Shown here: positions 45,209 to 55,713 of the stretch, in pieces
Layout of the letters: every line of letters begins with the position of its first letter
Position numbering within the stretch: position 1 is the first letter of the stretch
Origin: Collybia mongolica
Lineage: Eukaryota > Basidiomycota > Agaricomycetes > Agaricales > Clitocybaceae
Assembly: GCA_013420905.1 (NCBI GenBank)
Contig: JAAXNY010000010.1
Location: forward strand, 1,984,001 to 2,048,000
Reading direction: 5' to 3'
Length of the DNA stretch: 64,000 bases
Translations under genes and position numbers: made by a program
The notes under the pieces: generated by a model
The model's input: only the letters and a program-made list of their open reading frames with translations
The model's database searches: none
Told to the model about the DNA's origin: nothing

Positions 45209-45826
45209 CTACTGAATAGGAACAACGACGCTAGCTTTGTCCACCATTTTGTTGAGTATCAGGGTGAGTACTCCGTCATCGAGTTTCGCATTGACGTTAG
45301 CACCATCGACGGGGCGAGGGAGCCAAACTGTACGCGAAAATACGGAATCGGCGATGAAAGAACGCTCGTTGGAAATGGAGTTTCCAACGGGCATGTTCTC
45401 GGCTTTAGTGACGGCAGTCGCGGGACCTAGGCAGTAAATCATGAACAGATAGGTAAGCGAAACGAGGATAGCATTAGAAGACTCACCACCATCGGACGCC
45501 TCCGCTGCTGTATCATCCACTTCTTGGACTGATTCCCGCCTCTCCACGACCTTTCCCTCGATTGTAACGCTTCGTCCGGAGTCCCCGATGCGGACCTCGA
45601 CATTCTCTTTCTTGACTCCAGGAAGGTCAGCCTCCACAACATATTTATCACCTTCTTCCGTCACATCTACCGCGGGCCTACTCAAGAAAGCCGTTTTGAA
45701 GAACGGATCGTCGAATAAAGATCGAGGGCCATCGACGGAAGGTCGTACACCCCGAATGGCAAGTGGTTCTTCAAGCATCCGGAACAAAGGGCGGAATTCA
45801 TGGAAAAGCTGACGTGCAATGGACAT
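45209..45826 (-). CDS. Small heat shock protein Hsp20
   Basis: Exons 45826-45487 and 45426-45209 give 185 aa. The alpha-crystallin domain reads RPAVDVTEEGDKYVVEADLP, GVKKENVEVRIGD, SRTVWLPRPVDGANVNAKLD and DGVLTLILNKM. An acidic insert (EVDDTAAEASDGG) lies mid-domain, where the intron falls. It ends in VVVPIQ, a weak version of the usual I-x-I tail. It acts as an ATP-independent holdase. The upstream region carries a heat-shock element and a TATA box. Confidence 0.9.
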   Translation of the reverse strand: MSIARQLFHEFRPLFRMLEEPLAIRGVRPSVDGPRSLFDDPFFKTAFLSRPAVDVTEEGDKYVVEADLPGVKKENVEVRIGDSGRSVTIEGKVVERRESVQEVDDTAAEASDGGESSNAILVSLTYLFMIYCLGPATAVTKAENMPVGNSISNERSFIADSVFSRTVWLPRPVDGANVNAKLDDGVLTLILNKMVDKASVVVPIQ

Positions 45827-45876
45827 CTTGGACTAAATTCAGAGGTGAATAAAGACCAGGAATGAAACTGGACCGA

Positions 45877-45930
45877 TATATATACACCGTCTCAGCTTTT
45901 ACATCACTCTGAGTCTCGAAATTGCTGGAA
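45877..45930 (-). promoter_or_regulatory. TATA box and heat-shock element for Hsp20
   Basis: TATATATA at 45877-45884 lies about 50 bases before the ATG. At 45918-45930 there are three five-base heat-shock units, GAA-nn-TGC-nn-GAA, matching nGAAnnTTCnnGAA with one mismatch in the middle unit. Position and spacing fit a heat-induced promoter. HSF1 binding is inference. Confidence 0.5.
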
Positions 45931-46191
45931 CTAATCGAAAATCGCACACCGACGGAGTCGGAGTCAGAACCAAGAGCCCCCGAAAGAAACACATGTCACC
46001 CGAAGCTCCACTCCTTGGTGGCACTATGTGGAGTTAAGGCGCAATGAATGAACTCCTGGTTCACAAAGGAAATGCAAGAGAAAACGAAGAGAAAATTGTG
46101 AAGTTGAATTACAATTGCGGGTTAGATAGATACATATAGCTTCCTATAGAGTTGATAATAGTAGATGATGGCCAGGCAGCGATCCAGAGCA

Positions 46192-47537
46192 TTAAGTTCC
46201 AGGCCATTCGACGACCCATTGAGCTGTGACGGAGTGTTCCTGATTGTCGTCGTCCTCAAATTTCAGCTTGTAGGTTGGCATATATTTTGATGAAGGGGCC
46301 AACTGCGTATCGTGTGAGTGAGGTTTGAAGACGGTGGTGATGTACCTACTCGTGCTGAAGGCTGCATATCCTTGGGTGTCGCTATCACTTCTGCACGATA
46401 AAAACAACTCGTGTCTGGATAAAGCGCCATGACGGTAGATCCAGTCGGAAATTCTGGATAAGCGCTAACATGTGAAGCACTCGTGGGGGGTGCATTTGGA
46501 TCTGGCAAGGGTATGATAGCCCTCAACGTCGTATTGTAAAACCTAGAAAGGGTTATGAATATGGTCTGGCGGTCAGCATGGTTATTTCTTACACTGGTTG
46601 TCCATCTTCCTGAGGCTCAGCATCCTGGACCTCGTATCTGTTGTAGATATAGAGTCAACAGTATATCAATGACGCTCACCCAATGTAGTTTACCTGTTTT
46701 TATCGGCATTGATACATTTTGTGACCAGCGCTAAGATCCAAGTATTCTCGTCGGTATCAGTAGTTCCACCGTTGGCAGATTTTCCTGGAGGAGGGTGAAA
46801 GGCAACCTTGCGGCCTTCCTGGAGGGGAAGTTGTTTCGCAAGTACCTCCCGTCTAGATTTGGGATCGCGCGAAAATGGGACAGCGGGAGAAGGACCTAAA
46901 GAGCTTCTCGGAGGGAGAGTGATAGAAACACTACGACTAGCTACTGGAGCGGGAGCAGTTGGGACAGGTGTAGCAGACGGGGAAGGCGCTCTAGGGCGCT
47001 TGTTTCGCTTTTCTGTTATAATATAAGTACCTGTGCTCGCCAGAACAGGCCCTTGCGGTAGTTACCTGGTGGGAGAGCTTCTGTAGCCTTTCTGAGGGCT
47101 ATTAGGACCCCAACATGCTCAATAGCATCGTCGATTGCCCTTTTATTATTTTTTTTTACAAATGGTTAGTTAAAAATACGTTCACAGTGGCAAAGCGCAG
47201 AGCATACTTCATTTCGTCATCGCAGGTATGTTTGAGTGCGATAAGCCCGGCGGCCAGCTTAGTGTAAATGGGTTCCACGCCTCCGAGGCCTTCGGCGGGG
47301 ATGGTATCGTCAGGTGGCCAGTTAGATATTAGTCTGTTCACTCGCCCAAGTCCGTTTTGTTCCGTGGTTTTTTGGAACCTCTTCGATAGGGTGTTTAACG
47401 ATTCCGCGGCATGAGCCCAACATTCCACCTCTGCGTGGTAAGTAGGAAACATTCGATTTAAGCGCCCGTGTTTGGTTAGTTCAAAACGCACCTTCGGAGG
47501 AGGCTGGGCGGGAGGGTATAGCTCGCCGCCTATCCAT
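46192..47537 (-). CDS. SGF29: SAGA complex subunit Sgf29 (tandem Tudor)
   Basis: Reads histone H3K4 methylation for the SAGA acetyltransferase. The start at 47537 (MDRRRAIPSRPASSE) is followed by a helical region (VECWAHAAESLNTLSKRFQK, LAAGLIALKHTCDDEMK), then a Pro/Ser/Ala-rich linker. The C-terminal double Tudor domain shows GRKVAFHPPPG, DENTWILALVTKCINADKNR, YEVQDAEPQEDGQPVFY, FPTGSTVMALYPDTSCFYRAEV and YKLKFEDDDNQEHSV, including the aromatic cage residues Y, Y and F. At least six introns. The stop is at 46192. Confidence 0.9.
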
Positions 47538-47860
47538 TTTGTTCGTAGAAGGCACTGCCTTCAATTATCAACCCCGTCTCGTTAGATTGTGATGTTTGGA
47601 TTCAACCTGTTGTTTAGCGAATCGTGATCGGTTCAGACTCCGACTCGAGTGGCACTTGACGGAATTCCTCTTTTGGCATACTTCTGGTTGGTTCCCGCTA
47701 GTCGGGTTCCCGGCCCGGGTTCTATACACCAGCAACTCATTGCCAACGCTCAGACTTCATTAATCGTTCTCCGTAAACGTAAGTAACACAACGGTAATAT
47801 TCGAGTGCTGTGTACATGTCACTACAAGCATACTGTTAATGGTTTCGGAAACTTCAAGGG

Positions 47861-48906
47861 TCAGGATGAAGTGATTTTGGGGAGCGGAGCAAGCTTGCGA
47901 AGGGAAACATCATAAACAACTTAAATGGAAAATATTGGTTAGGCCCGCACAATACAATAGTCAGGCCTACCTTCTTCTATTTTCTTGATGTCGTATTTGA
48001 GACTGTCGAATCGGCGACGTAGAATGTCGTTTTTGAGATTTAACTGTTCCTATCGTGTTAGGGTTGTCTATGAGACGTACGGACGCTTTCACCATCGAAA
48101 ATCCGGCAAACAGATTCTTCACAAAGATGGATATTCTGATGGGCTCCTCGAAGTTTCCCAGAGTCACCGCGTTAACTGCCAGCCGAGACTAGATAAATCA
48201 TGTAGTTGATATTTTTCCGAACCAAGGATTCTCCAATAAGAGCACGAATTGCTTGGCGGGAAGCGGAGCGACACCACGCACCAATTCGTTAACAAGGCTG
48301 ATTAGACCGTGAAGATAATCCTCAACGGGCAACGTGACCCTATCTTTCCATTCCTCTTTGACTGGGAAGAGAAAATATAATGTCGTGTTTACATGATTCC
48401 GGATTAGATATGCTCACTTCCCAAGATTTCGGCTACTCGAGCGAGTGGTATCAAAGTTCCGGTTGAGAGGTACTCAATCAAGGAGGCGGCGAAGATTGCA
48501 GTTCGCAGTGAGTTTGACCACATATCTTTCCATCTCCAAAATTGGTTCTCGGGGATAACAGAAGCGAGTGCAGCCGTTATTTCCTGACAGCCTGATAGTA
48601 TGGGGCGCACGGAATCTATGAGTGCAGGAACTAGGGCGGAGAACTTGAAGTCGAATCGTGTCTTGACAAGCGATGGGATCGAAGAACGCACTTGAATCAG
48701 AGGGTGTCGAATGTATTTTGTTAAGCACCCCAACCATTGTCCGCGTTTTTTTGTCCAGTTCTGTGACTTGATCCTTGATTTTCTGTTGTACGAGATTCAG
48801 GATCTATGGGGAGTTCTGTTGTTGTTGATTGGAATTGAGTCACCTCGCGAAGTTCAACATCTCTATCAAGGAGGGTGTTGATATTTTCAAGGTCTTGTGG
48901 GTCCAT
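47861..48906 (-). CDS. Translin
   Basis: Nucleic-acid-binding protein that pairs with TRAX in the C3PO RNase complex. No TRAX gene is in the window. The start at 48906 reads MDPQDLENINTLLDRDVELRE, then DQVTELDKKTRTMVGVLNKI, SIPALIDSVRPILSGCQE, NQFWRWKDMWSNSLRTAI, EYLSTGTLIPLARVAEILG, VEDYLHGLISLVNELSRLAV, NAVTLGNFEEPIRISIFVKN, LNLKNDILRRRFDSLKYDIK and KIEEVVYDVSLRKLAP. This is the whole family order. Seven or so exons, ending at 47861. The intron before SIPALID can be read through in part, but the 61-nt spliced form gives the better family match. Confidence 0.9.
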
Positions 48907-49153
48907 TGGCTCGTCAATGGGAGGACCGTTCGAGCTTGTTAAATGGGCGCTAAAATCTGGGTTCTAATGGTCGGCTCACGTGGGAGGAGTCAGATCAAAG
49001 AGGACGGTCGCGTCTTTGGGGCAGCGTCCCTCTTGTGTCCAGTCTCTCTATTTCCTGACCCGTCACCGCTGTTTTCAACGTATCTTGTTCATTCGTCTCC
49101 ACACCATTAAGCTAGTATTGGTCGGAGCAGCATAGGGTCCTGCTCCATCCTTC
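48907..49153. promoter_or_regulatory. Bidirectional promoter, translin and SEN1
   Basis: Only 247 bases separate the two divergent start codons, so both promoters must sit here or overlap the genes. CACGTG occurs near 48978 (GGCTCACGTGGG), an E-box candidate. No TATA box seen. Confidence 0.5.
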
Positions 49154-52100
49154 ATGACAAGCTCTTCAACGTCGACGAACATCCAAACATTACTCGCCAA
49201 TCTCAGAGATGCCCCGGTTGGTACTGCGTCAGATAGTGTCCTTTCTACTGTTCTCGAATACCTGATGGGAGTCGCGCCCACACCTCCGAATGGCGTCTTT
49301 CATTGGTTTTGCCGTCATGCCTCGCCTGTCACGGTCGACGCAGCCACATTCCTTATCCGTCTCTTCGCATATCAAAGCCAACACGTGGATCCATGGAAGA
49401 TGAGAATGCAGTCGTGTCTCAGTAGATGTGCAGGATGTGTTCAAGGGTTCGAGCGAGTGAAGATTTCTTCAGGCGAGACGTGAGTTATGTCCATCCTTCT
49501 TTAACGCCTATGTGCTGATCCATTGTGTCTTTTAGATATTTTGGGGCTTTCGATAAAGCCGTTCTTAGAGACTTCTACGAATCATTTGAACAATGGGAGC
49601 TTGAAGGCGTTCTTCAAGATCTCACCAAAGCGAACATATTGAACCAGCCCTCCTCGAGTTCCCGGACCCTATCAGATGCACCCTCTGCCGTTGTTTATCG
49701 CATGGTGTCTACCTGGACTATTTTCAAACACCCTCGTATACAATCTCTTATTCATGCACTTACACCAGCCGAACCTATAACTGGATGGCCGACTGACATA
49801 ATACCTGCTGGAATCCTTGTCCTGCTGATGCATGACAACCCTAAAGTTCGGACGTGGGCTGTTGGTCAAGCGTCGAAATGTGACGTCGTTCCGATCCCCA
49901 ACGACCAGTTCGTTGGGACCTATATCAAAGCTATTGAGAGCATCGGCCGCTCTCTGGACTCGATAGGAGCTCAGCATATCTCGACTGAAGATCCGACGTT
50001 TGCATTCGCGTCTAATAGTAGTGATCTCTGGCACGGATTATTTTATGTCCTCCGTTATACGCCTGTTGAGTCGATGAAATCAAACTCGCAGCAAAATGTC
50101 GACCTTCGCCGCATTATCATTGGGCATGCGCATGATACAGGACCTCGTTAGTCAAATCGTTCTTTTTGACATTACTTGAACTTGACAAGTCCCGTCCCTT
50201 TGACAATCAGACTTTCTCAACGTTCTACGTTGCCTAACATTGTTGGTGAAACGCTTGGACAAAAGTATTTGGGACGGAGAGGGTCCTGAATTCCCGCAAG
50301 TGGTTTTTGATTCAATCAAAGATAACTTCTCCCTCTCGAAAATAATTCTGGAGATGGGTGCTTCAGAACCCGACGTCAGTCCCTGGATATTGGGTTTGTT
50401 TAAAGATTATATCCAATCTACGCGAGACCGTCCGGTGTTCGGGGAAGTTCTTGCCAAAATGGCTGACTTCTTATGCGAGGAGACCCAACATGAGCGGTTC
50501 AAAGATGTTCGACCTGTGACTATGTCGTGGGCAGTGCGCGTGAGTTCGCCAATCAACGAGGAGACCAGCCCATTCTTTAACAAACTTTCTATCTTTAGTT
50601 ACTGCATAGCGTACTTCGCAACGAACACGCATCTATCAAGATTGTCCCCAACATCACCGCTGTAAATAAAGTTTTGGACATTCATGGTGACGTTTTTGTT
50701 GCGGTCGCCTTTTCACGCCAGCACGAGGAAGAGAAATGGCGTGCTGCACGAACGAGAGCTCGTGCTTTAGTCACACAGATCCTTGATAATGATTCTACTG
50801 CTGTCAAGAAGGCTGTCTCAACAGTTTGTACAATTCTGGCCCATACGACCAAGGGTCTTCCCGGAACCCCCGTTACTCCCACTTTGTCCATTAGACAAGG
50901 GATGTGGGCCAAATTCTACTTTATGCTCCAGACGCATGATATCGACGGGGTCGCGATACTCATTGGCTTGGCTGCAAAAACTGCATACCTAGACTCGATA
51001 GACCCGAAACCTTTCAAACGCGCTTTCGAGACTGTGCCCGAGACGGAAGGTGTGTTGAAGGAGGTCAATCGCTCCTTGGGGAAGATTCGGGCGGGGCTTG
51101 TAGCTGCCATCACTGAATTCGAGAACCACAACCTCTCCACTTCAGCCCTTGACCTACTGCAACGTCCTAATATTGCGAAGCACATCATGCTTCTCATGCT
51201 TTCTCCTGTGGAAGACCTTCAGGTTACCGCTCAAATCTTGGTGCGAGTAGCATATGACGTTGATGCCCGCCAGGAATGTTTTCGTGCGCTCCTTGAAAAT
51301 GTCCCCGGCGCAGCGTTAGAAGGAATATTCGAATTTCTCACAGCTCACGCCATCTATGCCGACCAATGGCCCGAAGCCTGTAGTCTCTCGAAGTCCCTTG
51401 TTAGCTGCTTTACCGACATCATCGAGGTTTTGTGTACAACACCCAACGGCCTGCTTCACTCTCCGCATTTCCTGCAATCTTCCAAGGACAACGGCCCTGC
51501 TTCAATGCTACCTAAACTGTGGAGTTTGATGGCGAAGTCCATTACAATAATCTTTAAGCGCACACCAACATGGTCGTTATACTTTGAAAGCAAGATGTTA
51601 GTTGACTGGATGCGCGATGCCCTCATATATGGACGAGATATGTTGGAAAAGTGGAGGGTCATCGAGACAGCGGCCAACACACGGCCCTCTGACGAAAAAG
51701 TCAAGCCTGGAGAACTTTCACTTCTCGGTAAGAAGATGATGGAGACGTTCCAGGACGTATTACTGGAACTCACGAAATGGCTTCGACTCACGGACGAAGA
51801 ACTGTTACATCAAGCTTTCTCACTTCTCACATCATTACTCGATTGCTTTCGTAAAGCCAACATTACGCCGAAAGAAGAGAATGTGAAGAAGCTCCGAAGG
51901 CATATTGATAATGCACGAGCTGGGGGTCCCGGAGGACCCAGGACTCGTTTAGATACAGGCCGGCTTTTGATGCTGGAGGTTGCTCTTGATGATGTCGAGA
52001 ATAACGAAACTCCACCCCTCAAGAAACCTTCCCCTCCACCGGAGCCTCCACGCCCACCAAAGGCGGTTGCGAAGCCCGTGGAAGCAGTGAAGAAAAACTA

Positions 52101-55100
52101 TATTCAAGGCAGCACCACGAAGATAGCGTCTGGTGTATCATCTTCCAGTACACACCGCTTTTCTGTGTCTAAATCGAAAGTTACTCCTGCTGGAACATCA
52201 AAGTCCACCAAATCTATATCAAAATTCTTCACGGATAAGGATAAAGAACTGTTAGACATGGAGATAACTATCCCATCGTTCCGAAAAGCGACCAAGGCAC
52301 CAACCACAGTAACACCTGTTGTACGGGCTGGAGGTACTCTTCCAAGTGATGCACGCTCAGATAAGAGCATTGTGTCTGTCTCGGACTCATCTTCAGAGAG
52401 CGATGACGATGACGATGTGAATGAAGAAGAGAAGCCCCAGGGAGGCTTAGCAGGTCTCAATAAACTCCAACGTTCCCCAAAGATATCAAAGGCTCCAGAA
52501 CGTCGGCAGACCAAACTCCTTGAGATCCCCAATCAAGCGTCGCGTGCTGATGTCGAGCGTCTCGAGCGGATAAAACGTCGTGACGAAGCCAGGATCGCCG
52601 CTGCTCGACTAAAACCTGACATATCTGGACTCCATAAAGTACTTTTATCATGGGACTACAACCACACTGGATCAACCCCTCCCGGAGAGAAACTCAGACT
52701 AAACCAAATCCCTCCCAGATTCAATAATTTTACAGATTACGAAAACTTTTTGAAGCCGTTGTTGCTGTTGGAGTGCTGGGCACAAATCATGAATGCGAAA
52801 GAAACAACTCCAGACATGGTCGAATGCAGAGTCACATCGAGACAATTTACTGATAGTTGGCTCGATATTGATATCTCTGTGGAAGGGAATATCAAGAGGG
52901 ACTGGTACCTGGGTGAAACAGATCTCGTGCTTCTGAACAACTCCATCAGTGGTAGACGTATCATGGCCAAGACACAGAGTTTCCGGAACTCCCCGCACCA
53001 AGGTACACAGGCTACTTTGCGCTGCATCGTCAAGGATGGAGACCCTGGCTTGCAGATGAATACCAAATGGCAACTCAATAAACTTGTTAAGTATGTCCGT
53101 GGTCTGTTATGTGACTCGTGTCTGACTAGCTACAGCCTAGCTACCCTTCATCGAGAATTTGCTGCTTTGGTCTCAGTGAAATATTATGATTTTGCGGACA
53201 TCATCTTGCAACCACGGTTGTCCGCATCTGCGAAACCGGAGCGAAGGAATATTGAACAAACCATGTCCATCTATGGTCTAAATGAGCCTCAAGCAATCGC
53301 AATATTGAACTCGCTTCAGACTGACGGGTTTACACTCATTCAAGGGTGAGGATGAACCGTTTAGAGTCTGCAAAAATATCCTAATCTCACTCCAAAGTCC
53401 ACCTGGTACCGGAAAGACATCTACGATATGCGGCCTTGTCGCGGCCTCGTTATCAAAGCGTGCTCGTCCCCCCGTCGCAGTGCATGTTGGCCGAAATACT
53501 ACCCTGGAAAAAAAACCCATGCCAAAGATCCTTGTCTGTGCACCAAGTAACGCCGCAATTGATGAAATCGCCAGTCGTCTTAGCACTGGTTTACGCGGAT
53601 CGGAAAAAGGATCCACCCCAGTCAAAGTCGTCCGTATTGGCGCGCCTGGAGGTATAAATAGCAGTGTTTTGGATATCTTCCTCGAAACTTTGGTAGAGCA
53701 AAAGCTTGACCCTAAACAAGCGGAATCTAACGATGCCGGCCCGGCACAAATCCAAGCCTTAAAAAGAGATGTAGAATCCCTGAAACAGCTTATATCGGAC
53801 AAACATCAGGAAAAGGCGACTATAGTTGACAATAACATTAGGACACACGCACTGGCTGAGGAAATTTCTCAGCTTAATGCCCGCAGAACGCAGCTTGCCA
53901 GGCAATTGAATCACCTTAGGGACAAACAGAGGGCTGACACCCGGGGCCTCGACGCTCTCCGCAGAAAAACTCGCATGGAAGTACTTCGTGAAGCCGACGT
54001 CATATGTAGTACTTTGTCTGGATCAGCGAACGAGCAATTGGAACAGATCGATATCGAAATGGTAATTATTGATGAGGCTGCGCAAGCTATCGAGCTGAGC
54101 TCCCTTATACCATTGAAATATCGATTCAATCGATGTGTTATGGTCGGAGACCCTAAACAGCTCCCCCCAACAGTTCTCTCAAAGGATGTAAGCTGCCTCT
54201 ATCATATTACTATTTTCTTCACACCTGACGTTTACCTCAGGCTTGTAAATATAATTACAATGAGTCACTCTTTGTTCGCCTGCAAAAGCAAAGGCCAGAC
54301 GCTGTTCACCTTCTGAGGCATGTTTTTCCACTCATGCATGTGCATATCTTGACACTCTCCCCAGCATCCAATACAGGATGCACCCAGAAATTAGTCGCCT
54401 GCCGAGTAATATCTTCTATCAAAGTAAACTTCTAGATGGTCCGGGCCTCGACATCAAGACCAGACAACCTTGGCAAACACATGCAAAATTCGGAACGTAT
54501 CGATTCTTCAATGTTACTCGAGGTTTGGAGGAATCAACTCAAGGACATTCCCTGAAGAACAAGGCTGAATGCGAGGTCGCAGTCGCATTGTATGCTCGCC
54601 TACGTTTAGAATTCTCCACCATCAACTGGGATTACCGCGTTGGCGTGATTTCCATGTACAGCGCCCAACTATTTGAAATTCGCCGCCAATTTGAACAGCG
54701 TTTTGGCAAAGAAGTGTTAGAAATAGTAGATTTTAAAACTGTTGATGGATTTCAAGGCCAAGAAAAAGATGTTATCATTTTATCTTGTGTTCGAGCAGGG
54801 CCCGGTGTACAATCTGTGGGCTTTTTAGCTGGTATGTGTATCAGCGAGCTTGTTTTTCGAATCTCATTTCTGGCAGATGGTCGAAGAATGAATGTCGCTC
54901 TCACCAGAGCAAAATCGTCACTCTTTATCCTTGGAAATGCACCTACCCTGGAACGAAGTGATCCTACGTGGCGTGCCATTGTTCTCGATGCGCGATCCAG
55001 ATCAACCTTAGTAGATGTAAGGTGCCGCGTGATGTCGCACCCGCAGAATTACTTACCCCTCCCCATAACAGACAGACCCCACGTATTTCACAAGAACAGT

Positions 55101-55530
55101 GACAACACCTATCCGTCCCATACAAACCACAAAGGTCGCCAAGGTGGTTCCTTCAGTGTCCATTCCCACCGATTTGGTCGCACCCCGCGATTTCAAAGCT
55201 GCCAGGCAGATCAAAGAAGCTCCGCCCACATCGCAAAGTACGCCCTCGGCGTCGACATTAGACTCCCATCGCCCAACAGCCACCGGACCTGGACCTGCTC
55301 CTTCCCGGCCACCTCCTCCTGTTGCCGGGGAAAGGTCTCAGACCACCAACAATCAACCAATGCGACCCCAACCTCAACCCGAAGCTAACAGTAACATAAA
55401 GCAACGGAAGCCTTCCGTCAAACGACCCAAGGAAGCTGCCTTGTTCATTCCGAGACCCAAAAAAGTAAGACCATTGTACCACCATCAATCAAGTGTTTCT
55501 CAACGTTATCTAGCGACCACCCGATGGTGA
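49154..55530 (+). CDS. SEN1: Sen1 RNA/DNA helicase
   Basis: Superfamily 1 helicase that ends non-coding transcription and resolves R-loops. Ten exons: 49154-49479, 49536-50146, 50211-50539, 50599-53090, 53136-53345, 53398-54187, 54241-54317, 54365-54831, 54877-55016 and 55072-55530, summing to 1966 aa with every phase closing. The Sen1 N-terminal helical domain covers about 1-900. An acidic Ser/Asp segment (SDSSSESDDDDD) precedes the helicase: Walker A QGPPGTGKTS, KILVCAPSNAAIDEI, DEAA motif VIIDEAAQAIE, VGDPKQLPPTVLSKD, SIQYRMHPEIS, VDGFQGQEKDVIILSCVR and RRMNVALTRAKSSL. Basic/proline-rich C-terminus. Intron 7 (54318-54364) is GC-AG. Intron 4 is 45 nt without stop. Confidence 0.93.
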
Positions 55531-55713
55531 TCCCAGTGGACCATCGAATAGAAGGAGGATAACATAATAATATTAAGTATCTGCAGCATTTTCCCCTCTT
55601 AATTCACACACTAGACCGCATTGAATTATTCTGTATTATTACTATTACAAAAGATCACACTAACAACTTAAGTATAGATCGGATAGATCGGATACAATCA
55701 TAATCCCCAACTA

